The notes under the pieces: model-generated | Told to the model about the DNA's origin: nothing | The model's input: only the letters and a program-made list of their open reading frames with translations | Databases searched by the model: none | Assembly: GCF_000308555.1 (NCBI RefSeq) | Contig: NZ_BAFY01000031.1 | Location: 80,375-144,374, forward strand | Direction of reading: 5' to 3' | Origin: Nocardia cyriacigeorgica NBRC 100375 | GTDB taxonomy: Bacteria > Actinomycetota > Actinomycetes > Mycobacteriales > Mycobacteriaceae | Length of the DNA stretch: 64,000 bases | Shown: piece by piece, positions 35,639 through 46,052 of the stretch | How the letters are laid out: every line of letters starts with the position of its first letter | Position numbering within the stretch: position 1 is the first letter of the stretch | Program-made: the position numbers and the translations under genes

Positions 35639-36937
35639 ATGCCGGTTTCCTCCACCGCGGCATCGGCCGCAGGCCTGTGTGCCTTCATCGATGAGTCGCC
35701 GTCACCGTTCCACGTGTGCCATACCGTGGCACAGGATCTCGACGAGCACGGGTTCACCCGGCTCGACGAGGCGTCGGCCTGGCCGGCGGGCGGACGTGGC
35801 AGGCACTACGTGGTGCGCGGCGGCTCGCTGGTGGCGTGGGCCGATCACGACCCCGGGGCGGCGGCACCGTTCCGAGTGGTCGGCGCGCATACCGACAGCC
35901 CCAATCTGCGGGTCAAACAGCATCCGGATCTGAGTTCTGCGGGCTGGCAGCTGGTCGGCCTGGAACCGTACGGCGGTGCCTGGCTGAATTCGTGGCTGGA
36001 TCGCGAGCTGGGCCTGTCCGGGCGGTTGAGTGTGCGCGAGGGCAATACCGTCGGCCAGCGGCTGGTGCGGATCAACGAGCCGATTCTGCGGGTGCCGCAG
36101 CTGGCGATCCACCTGTCCGAGGACCGGCGGGGGGTGACCCTCGACCCGCAGCGGCATGTGAACGCCATCTGGGGCGTCGGGTCCGAGCCGCGCTCGTTCA
36201 TCGCCTATGTCGCCGAGCACGCCGGTATCTCGCCGGACGCCGTGCTCGGCTGGGAACTGATGACCCACGACCTGGATCCGAGCCGACTGGTCGGCCGCGA
36301 CCGCGATCTGGTGAGCGCGCCCCGCCTGGACAATCAGGGCACCTGCTACGCCGGCCTGCGCGCCTTCCTCGCCGCCACCGATACGCCCGGTGCGGCGGTG
36401 CCGGTGCTGGCCATGTTCGATCACGAGGAGGTCGGCAGCCAGTCCGATCGCGGCGCCCAATCGGATCTGCTGGTGACCGTGCTGGAGCGGATCGTGCTCA
36501 CCCGCGGCGGTGGCCGGGCCGAATACCTGGCGGCGCTGGCGGGTTCGATCTGCGCGTCCGGCGATATGGCCCACGCGACCCATCCGAACTATCCGGACCG
36601 GCACGAGCCCGCGCATCGCATCGAGATCAACGGCGGTCCCGTGCTCAAGGTGAATCAGAACCTGCGCTACGCCACCGACGCCACCGGCGCCGGTGCGTTC
36701 GCGCTGGCCTGCGATCAGGCCGGAGTGCCGCTGCAACGGTATGTGCATCGCGCCGACCTGCCCTGTGGGTCGACCATCGGCCCGATGACGGCCGCGCGCA
36801 CCGGCATGCCGACCGTCGACGTCGGCGCACCCCAGCTGGCCATGCATTCGGCGCGCGAACTGATGGGCGCCGACGATGTGGGTGCCTACGCCGCGGCGCT
36901 GGCCGCCTTCTTGACCCCGGAGACCGCGGGCCGGTAG
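35639..36937 (+). CDS. pepC: M18-family aminopeptidase
   Basis: 432 residues. Zinc ligands in [31 protein letters not shown] and [11 protein letters not shown]. Removes N-terminal acidic or neutral residues in the cytosol. The position between purQ and purL equals Rv0800 (pepC). A TAGGAT -10 box lies 6 bases before the ATG (35627-35632), so the mRNA is probably leaderless. Its 3' end overlaps the convergent GT87 gene by 52 bases. Confidence 0.92.
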   Translation: MPVSSTAASAAGLCAFIDESPSPFHVCHTVAQDLDEHGFTRLDEASAWPAGGRGRHYVVRGGSLVAWADHDPGAAAPFRVVGAHTDSPNLRVKQHPDLSSAGWQLVGLEPYGGAWLNSWLDRELGLSGRLSVREGNTVGQRLVRINEPILRVPQLAIHLSEDRRGVTLDPQRHVNAIWGVGSEPRSFIAYVAEHAGISPDAVLGWELMTHDLDPSRLVGRDRDLVSAPRLDNQGTCYAGLRAFLAATDTPGAAVPVLAMFDHEEVGSQSDRGAQSDLLVTVLERIVLTRGGGRAEYLAALAGSICASGDMAHATHPNYPDRHEPAHRIEINGGPVLKVNQNLRYATDATGAGAFALACDQAGVPLQRYVHRADLPCGSTIGPMTAARTGMPTVDVGAPQLAMHSARELMGADDVGAYAAALAAFLTPETAGR

Positions 36938-38262
36938 GTCAGCACGGCGACCACGAACACCGCGAACGTGGTGATCACATAGCCACTGCCGAGAATCTGC
37001 TGCCACCACGACCAGTCGAGTTCGCGGTCGGCCTCGTGCGGGAGCAGCCAGTGCGGTCCGATCAGGAACATCACCGTCATGGCGGTGACGGCGCCGATCA
37101 GCAGCGGGTTGCGCCTGCCGCGGGCGATGGCGTCGGCGGTGACCAGCAGCGCGGGTGCGACCCACACCCAGTGATGCGACCAGGACACCGGCGAGACCAG
37201 CAGGATGGCGGCCGCGTTCACCATGAGCGCGGCCACCGAGGCACCGGCCTCGATCAGCCTGCGCATCCACAGCGCCGCCAAGCCGATCGCGACCAGCGAC
37301 AACGAGATCCAGATCACCGTCGCCAGCGAATCGGAGACGCCCAGCCGGAAGGCCAGCCCCTTCAACGATTGGTTGCCCGCGTAATAGGGCGGGCCGATCC
37401 GGCCGGTGTCGGCGAGGGTGTGGAACCAGTACTCCACCGAATCGCTGGGGAAGACCAGGAACCCGAGCCCGACCGCGCCGATGGCGGAGGCGATCAGCGT
37501 GCCCGCCGCCTTCCAGTCCTTGCGCAGCAGGAAATACAGCAGGTATCCGGCGGGGATCAGCTTCACCGAGACCGCGATGCCGATGAGCATGCCGCGCGGC
37601 CAGAACGGCTTGCGCACCAGGCAATCGAGCGCGACCGCGGCCATCAGCACCAGGTTGATCTGGCCGAACGAGTACGTCTGGCGCACCGGCTCGAAGAACC
37701 CCGCCACCGCGACCGCCGCGATGACGGCGGCCAGGACCGTCATCCGGTCCAGTTCGGGGCGGATCCGCGACAGCACCAGCCACAGCGTGATGCCGAGGCT
37801 CAGCACGGATGTGGCCAACACCACGATCTCGGCGAGGCCCAGCGGCATGAGCGCGAGCGGGGCGAAGAACAGCGCGGCCAGCGGGGGATAGGTGAACGGC
37901 AGTCCGATGCCGAACACCTCGGGCATCGGACCGTACAGATCACCGTCGTCGAGCCAGACCCGCGCGCCGTTGCGATAGACCTGGAGATCGATGTAGCCAT
38001 CCCACCAGTGCACGATGGGGGCGATGATCGCGTAGATCACGAACAGCGCGATCGCACCGGTCAGCCAGCGCATTCGGTGCGAGGACAGACCACGGGCGGA
38101 CGCTGCGACATCCTCGGGCGGCGCGTCGTTTCTGGATGCCTCGTCGTTGCCGCGCGCGATGTCATCCCCGGTCGCTACGTCATCGCCGTTCGACCCGGGG
38201 CGCGCGCCGGTGGTGGTGACGGGCTGCTCGGCCGGTTCCGCAACCCCCGATCGATCGTTCAC
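36886..38262 (-). CDS. GT87-type polyprenol-phosphate-mannose-dependent mannosyltransferase
   Basis: 458 residues. A 65-residue polar N-terminus, then about 11 membrane helices. The first loop after helix 1 has [16 protein letters not shown] with an acidic pair typical of GT-C enzymes, and later [28 protein letters not shown] and the [11 protein letters not shown] end follow the GT87/DUF2029 pattern. Such enzymes add alpha-1,2-mannose in PIM or lipomannan synthesis outside the membrane. Exact acceptor unknown. It may read through into the pepC 3' end, which it overlaps on the opposite strand. Confidence 0.85.
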   Translation of the reverse strand: MNDRSGVAEPAEQPVTTTGARPGSNGDDVATGDDIARGNDEASRNDAPPEDVAASARGLSSHRMRWLTGAIALFVIYAIIAPIVHWWDGYIDLQVYRNGARVWLDDGDLYGPMPEVFGIGLPFTYPPLAALFFAPLALMPLGLAEIVVLATSVLSLGITLWLVLSRIRPELDRMTVLAAVIAAVAVAGFFEPVRQTYSFGQINLVLMAAVALDCLVRKPFWPRGMLIGIAVSVKLIPAGYLLYFLLRKDWKAAGTLIASAIGAVGLGFLVFPSDSVEYWFHTLADTGRIGPPYYAGNQSLKGLAFRLGVSDSLATVIWISLSLVAIGLAALWMRRLIEAGASVAALMVNAAAILLVSPVSWSHHWVWVAPALLVTADAIARGRRNPLLIGAVTAMTVMFLIGPHWLLPHEADRELDWSWWQQILGSGYVITTFAVFVVAVLTYRPAVSGVKKAASAAA

Positions 38263-38305
38263 CGGGACAGATTAGCCGGTCGGTCGATGGCCGAGCCCCG
38301 GCCGG

Positions 38306-38343
38306 GTTTGCCCCGGCAGTAGTCGCGTTTGCCCCGGCAGTAG
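38306..38343. repeat. Two 17-base direct repeats spaced by 21 bases ahead of purL
   Basis: GTTTGCCCCGGCAGTAG at 38306-38322 and 38327-38343. The 21-base period is two helical turns, so both copies face the same side of the DNA, as tandem operator sites do. About 115 bases before purL. Confidence 0.5.
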
Positions 38344-38455
38344 ACTCGCAGGCGTATCTCGCGGCAATTCAGCAACCCGGCGCGTCGCAGCTGTGTTCGA
38401 CCGGGTCTGCCTGGATTGTCTCCGCATGCCTGGCCGAAAGGACCCTGGTAATCCC

Positions 38456-40747
38456 GTGACTCCGCAGGTCGACACGGTCGCAACCGCCGCAGCCACTCCG
38501 GACACTCCGCAGCCGTATCTCGAGCTCGGGCTCAAGGATGACGAATACGCCCGGATCAAGGAGATTCTCGGTCGCCGCCCCACCGACGCCGAGCTGGCGA
38601 TGTACTCGGTGATGTGGAGCGAGCACTGCTCCTACAAGTCGTCGAAGGTGCATCTGCGCTACTTCGGTGAGACCACCACCGAGCAGATGCGCTCCTCCAT
38701 GCTCGCCGGCATCGGCGAGAACGCGGGCGTGGTGGACGTGGGCGACGGCTGGGCGGTCACCTTCAAGGTGGAAAGCCACAACCACCCCTCCTACGTCGAG
38801 CCCTACCAGGGCGCCGCGACCGGCGTCGGCGGCATCGTGCGCGACATCATGGCGATGGGCGCGCGCCCGATCGCGGTGATGGATCAGCTGCGTTTCGGCG
38901 CCGCGGACGCCGCCGACACCCGCCGCGTCGTCGACGGGGTGGTACGCGGCATCGGCGGCTACGGCAACTCGCTCGGCCTGCCGAACATCGGCGGTGAGAC
39001 CGTCTTCGACGCCTCCTACCAGGGCAACCCACTGGTGAACGCGCTGTGCGCGGGTGCGATGCGGGTCGAAGATCTGCATCTGGCCTTCGCCTCCGGCACC
39101 GGCAACAAGATCATCCTGTTCGGCGCCCGCACCGGCCTCGACGGCATCGGCGGCGTGTCGGTGCTGGCCTCGGACACCTTCTCCGGCGACGAATCCGGCG
39201 CCGGCCGCAAGAAGCTGCCCAGCGTGCAGGTCGGCGACCCGTTCACCGAGAAGGTACTCATCGAGTGCTGTCTCGAGCTGTACGCGGCCAAGCTGGTCGT
39301 CGGCATCCAGGACCTCGGCGGCGCCGGGCTGTCCTGTGCTACCTCCGAGCTGGCGGCGGCCGGGGACGGCGGCATGCACATCGAGCTCGACAAGGTGCCG
39401 CTGCGTGCGGCCGACATGACCCCGGCCGAGGTGCTGTCCAGCGAGTCCCAGGAGCGCATGTGCGCGGTGGTGACGCCGGAGAACGTGGACGCCTTCATGG
39501 CGGTGTGCCGCAAGTGGGATGTGCTGGCCACGGTGATCGGCGAGGTCACCGACGGTGAGCGGCTGGTCGTCACCTGGCACGGCGAGACCGTGGTGGATGT
39601 GCCGCCGCGCACCGTCGCCCATGAGGGCCCGGTCTACGAGCGTCCGGTGCAGCGTCCCGACTACCAGGACGCGCTGATCGCCGACACCCCCGACACCCTG
39701 ACCCGGCCCAAGACCGCCGACGAACTGCGCGCGACCCTGCTGCAGATGGTGTCGAGCCCGCAGCTGTGCAGCCGCAAGTGGATCACCGAGCAGTACGACC
39801 GCTACGTGCGCGGCAACACCGTGCTGGCCGAACACGCCGACGCGGGCGTCATCCGCATCGACGAGGAGACCGGTCGCGGTATCGCACTGGCCACCGACGC
39901 CTCCGGCCGCTACACCAAGCTGGACCCCTACGCCGGCGCCCAGCTCGCCCTGGCGGAGGCCTACCGCAATGTCGCCACCACCGGCGCCACCCCGAAGGCC
40001 GTCACCAACTGCCTCAACTTCGGTTCGCCGGAGGATCCGGGCGTGATGTGGCAGTTCCAGCAGGCCGTGCGCGGACTGGCCGACGGCTGTGTGGAACTCG
40101 GCATCCCGGTCACCGGCGGCAATGTCAGCTTCTACAACCAGACCGGCCAGGACGCGATCCTGCCGACCCCGGTGGTCGGCGTGCTCGGCGTTATCGACGA
40201 TGTGCACCGCCGCATCCCCACCGGTCTCGGCCTCGAGCCCGGCGAGACGCTGATCCTGCTCGGCGATACCCGCGACGAGTTCGGTGGTTCGATCTGGTCG
40301 CAGGTCGCCCATGATCATCTCGGCGGCGTCCCTCCGAAGGTCGACTTCGCCCGGGAACGGTTGCTGTCGGAGGTGCTGACCGCCGGTTCCCGCGACGGCA
40401 TGATCAGTGCCGCTCACGACCTTTCCGAGGGCGGTCTCGCCCAAGCGGTGGTCGAGGCGGCGCTGGCCGGCGAGACCGGTTGCCGCATCCTGCTTCCCGA
40501 GGACGCCGATCCGTTCGTCACGCTGTTCTCCGAATCGGCGGGCCGCGTGCTGGTCGCCGTGCCGCGCTCGGAGGAGACCAGGTTCACCCGCATGTGCACC
40601 GCGCGCGAACTGCCGTGGGTGCGTATCGGTGTGGTCGACCAGGGTTCGGACTCGATCGAGGTGCAGGGACAGTTCACCGTGCCGCTGGCCGAACTGCGCG
40701 AGGCGCACGAAGGCACGCTGCCCAAGCTGTTCGGCTCGGCGGTCTGA
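38456..40747 (+). CDS. purL: FGAM synthase large subunit PurL
   Basis: 763 residues from the GTG at 38456 (AAGGA 12 bases upstream); an ATG at 38426 would add ten residues. Sequence follows the mycobacterial PurL closely: [53 protein letters not shown] and [15 protein letters not shown]. Small-type PurL that needs PurQ and PurS. Ended by a strong terminator. Confidence 0.96.
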   Translation: MTPQVDTVATAAATPDTPQPYLELGLKDDEYARIKEILGRRPTDAELAMYSVMWSEHCSYKSSKVHLRYFGETTTEQMRSSMLAGIGENAGVVDVGDGWAVTFKVESHNHPSYVEPYQGAATGVGGIVRDIMAMGARPIAVMDQLRFGAADAADTRRVVDGVVRGIGGYGNSLGLPNIGGETVFDASYQGNPLVNALCAGAMRVEDLHLAFASGTGNKIILFGARTGLDGIGGVSVLASDTFSGDESGAGRKKLPSVQVGDPFTEKVLIECCLELYAAKLVVGIQDLGGAGLSCATSELAAAGDGGMHIELDKVPLRAADMTPAEVLSSESQERMCAVVTPENVDAFMAVCRKWDVLATVIGEVTDGERLVVTWHGETVVDVPPRTVAHEGPVYERPVQRPDYQDALIADTPDTLTRPKTADELRATLLQMVSSPQLCSRKWITEQYDRYVRGNTVLAEHADAGVIRIDEETGRGIALATDASGRYTKLDPYAGAQLALAEAYRNVATTGATPKAVTNCLNFGSPEDPGVMWQFQQAVRGLADGCVELGIPVTGGNVSFYNQTGQDAILPTPVVGVLGVIDDVHRRIPTGLGLEPGETLILLGDTRDEFGGSIWSQVAHDHLGGVPPKVDFARERLLSEVLTAGSRDGMISAAHDLSEGGLAQAVVEAALAGETGCRILLPEDADPFVTLFSESAGRVLVAVPRSEETRFTRMCTARELPWVRIGVVDQGSDSIEVQGQFTVPLAELREAHEGTLPKLFGSAV

Positions 40748-40778
40748 GCCGAGTCCCACTGGCACCGAACACCGCACG

Positions 40779-40835
40779 AACGCTCACCCGCCGGGCCCGG
40801 ACCCCTCGATGACCGGGCCCGGGTGGGTGAGCGTT
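40779..40835 (+). terminator. purL terminator
   Basis: AACGCTCACCC pairs with GGGTGAGCGTT, and an inner GCCGGGCCCGG/CCGGGCCCGG pairing extends the stem; T residues follow. It lies 32 bases after the purL stop. Confidence 0.8.
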
Positions 40836-40882
40836 CTGCTGTGCCGGACGAAACCGCCCGCCTACCTGTGACATCCGTGCGG

Positions 40883-41036
40883 GTCAGGCGGTATTGGATA
40901 TGCCTGACGCGGAGGGCCTGCGTGGTGACGCTTCGCTGCCGCCTCCGGCCCTTGACCGCGTCAGGCGGTGTTGGATGTGCCTGACGCGGAGGGCCTGCGT
41001 GGTGACGCTTCGCTGCCGCCTCTGGCCCTTGACCGC
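40883..41036. repeat. 77-base tandem repeat, two copies plus a partial third
   Basis: Copies at 40883-40959 and 40960-41036 differ at three positions; a third start (GTCAGGCG) reaches 41044 and overlaps the stop codon of the next minus-strand gene. Each copy contains the hairpin GCGTCAGGC/GCCTGACGC around a 12-base loop. The stretch 40748-41037 has no gene. Confidence 0.8.
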
Positions 41037-41037
41037 G

Positions 41038-41328
41038 TCAGGCGACGGACTTGAACGGATCGTGCTCGGCGATCAGCTTCTCCATCCGCGCCTCGTCGAT
41101 ACGCCCACGCAGGGAATCGGCTTCGTGCTTGTCCCTGACTACTTTCGCCAGGGTGAAGGTGCTGGTCACCAGGAACAGCACTGTCATGCCGAGGAATCCG
41201 CGCTGCCACGGATCCAACGGCAGATAGAAGATTCCGACGCCCGCCCCGAACAAGCTGACGCCGAACGCGATCGCGGCCTGGGCGATGTAGGCCGAAGTGG
41301 TTTTCGGCGCTGCGTTTGGTGTGCTCAT
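41038..41328 (-). CDS. YiaA/YiaB-like two-helix membrane protein
   Basis: 96 residues from the ATG at 41328. Two helices (SAYIAQAAIAFGVSLFGAGVGIF and FLGMTVLFLVTSTFTLAKVV) joined by LPLDPWQRG, then a charged cytoplasmic tail (RDKHEADSLRGRIDEARMEKL). This is the YiaAB-type fold; function unknown. Single gene, divergent from the hydrolase at 41456. Confidence 0.8.
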   Translation of the reverse strand: MSTPNAAPKTTSAYIAQAAIAFGVSLFGAGVGIFYLPLDPWQRGFLGMTVLFLVTSTFTLAKVVRDKHEADSLRGRIDEARMEKLIAEHDPFKSVA

Positions 41329-41455
41329 GGTTAACGAGTGTGCGATGTTCACGGCCACCGCGACCGGGTACAACTACTCGAGTGCGATGGGTAGTTGCCG
41401 CGCCGTGAACGGGTAACGCACCGGCGTTGTCGGCGCCTGCCGCCATACTGTCTTG

Positions 41456-43189
41456 GTGCTCGAAACGGCGTCCACCCTCACGAAGCTGCGCTCGCGCGGC
41501 GTCGCCGCGGTGCGCCGGGCCGAGGTGGTCATCGACCTGAACTATGTCGGGCTGGTGGTCGCGACGGTGTTCTTCGCGCTGTCGGTCACCCCGTCGCTGG
41601 TGCCGCGCGACTGGATGTTCCAGGGTCTGATCAGCGGAATCAATGCCGCCATCGGTTACGGCGTCGGCTGTCTGCTGGAATGGCTGTTCCGGCTGTGGGT
41701 GCGCCCGCGGTTGAAGATCCCGGCGCCACCCACATGGGTGCGCTACGGGGTGAAGTCGGCGATTCTGCTGACGGCCGCGGTGCTGGCCGCGTACATGCTG
41801 GTGCAATCGGCGCGTTGGCAGCGCGAGATCACCGCGCTGATGGATATGGAGGGCACCACCACGCCGGCCTATCTGCGTACGGGGTTGCTGAGCCTCGCGG
41901 TCGGCGTGCTGGTCGTCGCGGTGTACCGCACGGTGCGAGAGCTGATCCTGTACCTGGCTCGTCAGCTCAACCGCTGGGTGAAGGTGCCGCGCGAGCTGGC
42001 GCCCGCGGTCGGCTTCCTGGTGCTGGTGGTGCTGGCGGTCACCCTGTTCAACGGCGTGGCGACGCAGGCGTTCTTCGCGGTCGCGAATCAGGCGTTCAGC
42101 GTGCGCAACGACCACACCTCCGAAAACGCGGTGCAGCCGCAGCTACCGGAGAAATCGGGCAGTCCCATGTCGCTGGCGAAATGGGACACCCTCGGTTTCG
42201 AGGGCCGGTGGTTCGTCTCGCACGGCCCGAACGCGGCCAGGATCGCCCAGGTCACCGGCAAGCCCGCCAAGGAACCGATCCGGGCCTACGTCGGGTTGGA
42301 ATCGGCCGAGGACGGCCAATCGCAGGCCGAACTCGCCGTCGCCGAACTCGAACGCGCGGGCGCCTTCGAGCGCCAGGTGATCGTGGTGATCACCACCACG
42401 GGCACCGGCTGGGTGAATTCGATGGCTGCGGGCGCGATCGAATACATGTACGGCGGCGACACCGCGCTGGTCGCCACTCAGTACTCGTATCTGCCCAGTG
42501 TGCTGTCGTTTCTCGCGGACAAGAGCAAAGCCGCCGCGGCGGGACGTGAGGTCTTCGACGCGGTGTATCAGCACTGGTCCGCGCGGCCGGAACAGCAGCG
42601 CCCGAAACTGTTCGTCTACGGCGAGAGCCTCGGATCGCAGGGCTCGGAGGCGGCCTTCGATGGGCTGGCCGATCTGCGGGAGAAGGTCGACGGCGCACTA
42701 TGGGTGGGGCCGCCGAACTCGAATCGGCTGTGGCAGCAGTTCATCGCGCGCCGCGATCCCGGTTCGCGCGAGGTGGAACCGGTCTACGCCGACGGGCTGG
42801 TGGTCCGCTTCGCCGCCGACGCCGCCGATTTCGCCCGGCCGGGCCCGGAATGGCGGGCACCGCGCATCGCCTACCTGCAACATCCGTCCGACCCCATCGT
42901 CTGGTGGTCGGCGGATCTGATCTTCTCGCAACCGGATTGGCTGTCCGAGCCACGCGGAGCCGATGTGTCCGGCCGGATGCGGTGGGCGCCGTTCGTCACG
43001 TTCTGGCAGGTCACCGCCGATCTCACCAACGCGCAGGGCGTCACCGACGGGCACGGGCACCGCTACGGCAGCCTGGTGCTCGACGGCTGGGCCGCCATCG
43101 CCGCACCGCCCGGCTGGAATCCCGAGCTGTCCGAACGCATCCGGTACGAGATCGAGATCTCCGAAGCTTATGAACGGCAGATCAAGTGA
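41456..43189 (+). CDS. Membrane-anchored alpha/beta-hydrolase-like protein (Abhydrolase_9 type)
   Basis: 577 residues from the GTG at 41456. The first 220 residues hold four to five membrane helices (VGLVVATVFFALSVTPSLVPRDW, AILLTAAVLAAYMLVQSA and others); the rest is a soluble domain with VTGKPAKEPIRAYVGLESA, VIVVITTTGTGWVN, the nucleophile-like FVYGESLGSQGSE and RIAYLQHPSDPIVWW. This is the PF10081 type layout common in mycobacteria. Probable serine esterase or lipase at the membrane; substrate unknown. Overlaps the next gene by GTGA. Confidence 0.82.
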   Translation: MLETASTLTKLRSRGVAAVRRAEVVIDLNYVGLVVATVFFALSVTPSLVPRDWMFQGLISGINAAIGYGVGCLLEWLFRLWVRPRLKIPAPPTWVRYGVKSAILLTAAVLAAYMLVQSARWQREITALMDMEGTTTPAYLRTGLLSLAVGVLVVAVYRTVRELILYLARQLNRWVKVPRELAPAVGFLVLVVLAVTLFNGVATQAFFAVANQAFSVRNDHTSENAVQPQLPEKSGSPMSLAKWDTLGFEGRWFVSHGPNAARIAQVTGKPAKEPIRAYVGLESAEDGQSQAELAVAELERAGAFERQVIVVITTTGTGWVNSMAAGAIEYMYGGDTALVATQYSYLPSVLSFLADKSKAAAAGREVFDAVYQHWSARPEQQRPKLFVYGESLGSQGSEAAFDGLADLREKVDGALWVGPPNSNRLWQQFIARRDPGSREVEPVYADGLVVRFAADAADFARPGPEWRAPRIAYLQHPSDPIVWWSADLIFSQPDWLSEPRGADVSGRMRWAPFVTFWQVTADLTNAQGVTDGHGHRYGSLVLDGWAAIAAPPGWNPELSERIRYEIEISEAYERQIK

Positions 43190-43854
43190 GCATCCGGGTG
43201 GCGGCGGCGGTAGGTCTGCCCTTGCTGTGGAGCAATGCCGTGGTGCCGCGATTACCGGAGGATATGCGGGCGCGCACGCTGATCAATGTCTGCGCCGCGA
43301 CCGGGTATGCCACGGCCTTCGGCGCACGCCCGAACTGGTGCTCGGCGCGCGGGTGGCGTGCCGGACTCGGCAGTGCCGCACTGGTTGCTGCCGGTTACGG
43401 TGTGGCACTGACCATCCCGGCCGTGCGCCGTGAGCTGGCCGAGCGCCCGGACCGTGCGCCTGGAGTCTCGACCGCCGAATGGGTGGGTGTCCACATTCCG
43501 CTCGGCACTGTCTTCAGCGAAGAACTGATCTTCCGCGCCACCCTCGACCCCGTGCTGGACACGGCTTTCGGGCCGCGCCTGGCAACCCTGCTCGGCGCAA
43601 CCACCTTCGGGCTCTGGCATATCGCACCCGCCCGCGCCACCGGTGAGAACGTGCCGGTCACCGTCGCGGTGACCGCCGCCGCCGGTGCGCTATTCGGCCT
43701 GCTCCGCCGTCACACCGGCAGCGCCACCGCCCCGGCCATGCTGCATTGGGCGATCAACGGTGGAGGTGCAGGTGTCACCCGGTGGGGTCGGCGTTCACCC
43801 GGAGGATCGGCAGCCAGCGGGAGACTTCATCGGCTCGGTTGCCGGAGGCGGTGA
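43186..43854 (+). CDS. CPBP-family intramembrane metalloprotease-like protein
   Basis: 222 residues, GTG start overlapping the preceding stop. CPBP (Abi) motifs: [12 protein letters not shown] with the Glu pair, FGLWHIAPA with the His, and [12 protein letters not shown] with His and Asn. Several membrane helices. The last ~30 residues (Arg/Gly-rich) are encoded in antisense to the 3' end of the next gene and may be extra sequence after loss of an earlier stop. Co-expressed with the membrane hydrolase. Confidence 0.8.
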   Translation: MSIRVAAAVGLPLLWSNAVVPRLPEDMRARTLINVCAATGYATAFGARPNWCSARGWRAGLGSAALVAAGYGVALTIPAVRRELAERPDRAPGVSTAEWVGVHIPLGTVFSEELIFRATLDPVLDTAFGPRLATLLGATTFGLWHIAPARATGENVPVTVAVTAAAGALFGLLRRHTGSATAPAMLHWAINGGGAGVTRWGRRSPGGSAASGRLHRLGCRRR

Positions 43855-44179
43855 GTTTGCCATCCTCACGGGCCGCCGCGAAATCCGCCAGACCGGTCGC
43901 CAGCAGCAGCCAGGTGCGCGGATCGGTTTCCACCACATTGGGCGGAGTGCCGCGGGTATGGCGTGGTCCCTCGATGCACTGCACGGCCACGAAGGGCGGC
44001 ACCCGGACCTCCACCGAATGGCCTGGCGCCGATTCGGCCAGTGCGCGCGCCGTCATCCGCACGGCTGCGCCCAGCTCGGCCCGCGCCGGGGCGGGCGCTG
44101 CCTCATCGAGCAGCCACGGCCGCACCGCCGCGACCGCCGCACGCATTTCTTCCGGTTTCACCGCCGCACGTCGAACCAC
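43775..44179 (-). CDS. Sterol-carrier-family protein
   Basis: 134 residues if started at the GTG at 44179; starts at 44230 or 44164 are also open and no ribosome site decides. Visible are [44 protein letters not shown] and [13 protein letters not shown], the pattern of actinobacterial SCP-like proteins such as Rv0807, which also neighbours purF. The 3' end overlaps the CPBP gene by 80 bases on the opposite strand. Confidence 0.7.
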   Translation of the reverse strand: MVRRAAVKPEEMRAAVAAVRPWLLDEAAPAPARAELGAAVRMTARALAESAPGHSVEVRVPPFVAVQCIEGPRHTRGTPPNVVETDPRTWLLLATGLADFAAAREDGKLTASGNRADEVSRWLPILRVNADPTG

Positions 44180-44350
44180 GGGGCGACGATACTGCGGGCT
44201 ACCGACGCGTCCGCGTACGGCTTCGACCACCGTGGCCCGACCAGGCTTGCGCGCGCGGCCGAAATCCCGGCTTCCTCGCTGTGGGCCGTGCGTACCAGTC
44301 GGCGGATTCGTCTGCCCGCCGGGCAGCAGCCTGCCCGCAATCGGGGCTTG

Positions 44351-45850
44351 TCAGTCCTTGCCGGTACCGGCGGAGCCGCCATCGGCCGACGGTTCGGCAT
44401 CGGCATCGGCGTCAGGGGTTGCAGTGGAACCCGCCGAGCCCGACTTCGGATCGGTGGCCCCGGCCGCGTCATCGGCGACGGCCTCGGCTCCCGACGGGCC
44501 CACACCGGACCCCACCGCAGGCGCTCCCGCCGCAGCCACCCGGTTCTCTCTGTGCAAACCCTTGTAGTCGTAGAACCGGGTGATCACCGCGCCGAACACG
44601 ACCGCGATGGCAAGGCCGAGCAGTGCCATCCAGACACCGCGGCTCAGGCCTGCGGAGAAGCTGCCGTCGAAGTAGAGGATCGAGCGCACGCCGAGAAAGA
44701 CCTGATGCATCGGTTCCCAGCCGGCTAGCCAGTGGAAGTACTTGGGAGTGGCCTCGATGGGCACGGTGCCGCCGGAGGAGGGCAGACCCAGGATGATGAA
44801 CAGGATCAGGTTCACCAGCAGGCCGGCCGAACCGATCGCGGCGAGGATGGACAGGCCGGTCATGCCGACGGCGGTCAAGGCCAGCGCGCTGTAGAGGAAC
44901 AGGCCGAGCGGATGGTCGATCGGCATGCCGAGCAGCTTCGCCACACCCAGATAGATGGCCGAGACGAGGGATGCAGCGATCACCATCACAGCCCACTTGA
45001 TGAGCAGGGTGTGGAAACGAGAGATCGGTGTCGGCGGGAAGTGCACGTACCACGGCCCGTATTCGGTCGGCACGAAGCCGAGCGCGGCGTCGATCATGGT
45101 GTGAATGACCATCGCCCCGACCACGCCGGCCAGCAGAATGAGCAGTGCGTAGAAGAACGCGGTCAGCCCCTGGCCGGTGCCGTCGGGCAGTGGACGGTAC
45201 TGCTGGTACACGATCTGCACCGGGTCTTCCAGCGCTACCCGCGCCGCACCGCTCGGTTCCGGGTTCGGCGGTGCCCCCGGCTCCGGTGCGAGCTGCGCGT
45301 TCACCTGGTCGGTGAGCTGTTGCCCGACCTGCTGACGCACCTGGGTCAGGGCCTGATCACCGACCCGCAACACGATCTGGGTACCGAAGGCACCCATGCG
45401 CGGGTTGGTCTGCAAGGTGATGATCGGACGTTCGATATCGCCGGGAATGATGCTGCCGACCCCGAGAATGCCGAGTCGCTTACTGAAGTCGCTGGGGATG
45501 ACCATGGCGCCGTAGACCTGGCCCTGCTGCATCATCCGCTCGGCCTCGCTGATGCCGACCACCCGCAGATCGATCTTGTCCTCGGGCATGCCCTGCTGTA
45601 GCGCATCGGTGATCTGTTTGCCGTAGTTCACATGTTGCTGGGCGTCGGGCGGTCCTGTGACGTCTCCGACATCCTGATTCACCAGCGCGATCGGGAAGTC
45701 GTGCAGGTTGCCCTCCGGGTCGGCGACGTAGTCGAGGTACATCACCCCGAGCAGTGCCGTGAGCAGGGCCAATACGCCGATCGGCAGCAAGATTCGCATT
45801 CCGAGGCGGCGATCGGTCCGCGTCGCCGCTGCGCTGTCGGAAGTCGTCAC
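44351..45850 (-). CDS. DUF3533/YhgE-type membrane protein
   Basis: 499 residues from the GTG at 45850 (45859 and 45901 also open). One helix near the N-terminus (LLPIGVLALLTALLGVMYLDYV), a large exported domain (FPIALVNQDVG, YGAMVIPSDFSKRL), then five helices from about residue 235 to 425, and a Ser/Ala/Asp-rich cytoplasmic tail. This is the ABC-2-like layout of YhgE/Pip and yeast Sng1 proteins, which take part in lipid or drug handling. Function unknown. Divergent from purF. Confidence 0.8.
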   Translation of the reverse strand: MTTSDSAAATRTDRRLGMRILLPIGVLALLTALLGVMYLDYVADPEGNLHDFPIALVNQDVGDVTGPPDAQQHVNYGKQITDALQQGMPEDKIDLRVVGISEAERMMQQGQVYGAMVIPSDFSKRLGILGVGSIIPGDIERPIITLQTNPRMGAFGTQIVLRVGDQALTQVRQQVGQQLTDQVNAQLAPEPGAPPNPEPSGAARVALEDPVQIVYQQYRPLPDGTGQGLTAFFYALLILLAGVVGAMVIHTMIDAALGFVPTEYGPWYVHFPPTPISRFHTLLIKWAVMVIAASLVSAIYLGVAKLLGMPIDHPLGLFLYSALALTAVGMTGLSILAAIGSAGLLVNLILFIILGLPSSGGTVPIEATPKYFHWLAGWEPMHQVFLGVRSILYFDGSFSAGLSRGVWMALLGLAIAVVFGAVITRFYDYKGLHRENRVAAAGAPAVGSGVGPSGAEAVADDAAGATDPKSGSAGSTATPDADADAEPSADGGSAGTGKD

Positions 45851-45991
45851 GGATCGCACGGTAACAGCCGGATGAGCCCGATATCGGGCACTGCGCCGCA
45901 CCGATTAACTGCCCGTATGCGGACCTCCGCCTTCGCTGCGGCCACGCGCGGGCCGACGACGGGTGCGCCCTTTCGCCGGCGGCGGTCATCG

Positions 45992-46015
45992 ACGGGTCGG
46001 TTCGACCCGTAGAAT
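45992..46015 (+). promoter_or_regulatory. purF promoter with palindromic operator
   Basis: The perfect palindrome ACGGGTCG-GTT-CGACCCGT (45992-46010) overlaps the first base of a TAGAAT -10 box (46010-46015), 37 bases before the purF start. A protein bound there would block RNA polymerase, so this is a candidate purine-responsive operator. The regulator is not known. Confidence 0.5.
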
Positions 46016-46052
46016 GACGGTGCCCCCAGCCCGCCCGAACAGGGAGCACACG

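Noticed and set aside
35702..38322. Long open frames of 693 and 868 codons across pepC and the GT87 gene
   Set aside because: They are alternative frames of two well-supported genes, low in conserved motifs and rich in Arg/Ala/Gly/Pro as expected from GC-driven shadows.
38369..40777. 802-codon minus-strand frame opposite purL
   Set aside because: purL is unmistakable on the plus strand; the reverse product (His/Asp/Gly/Val-rich) is a shadow.
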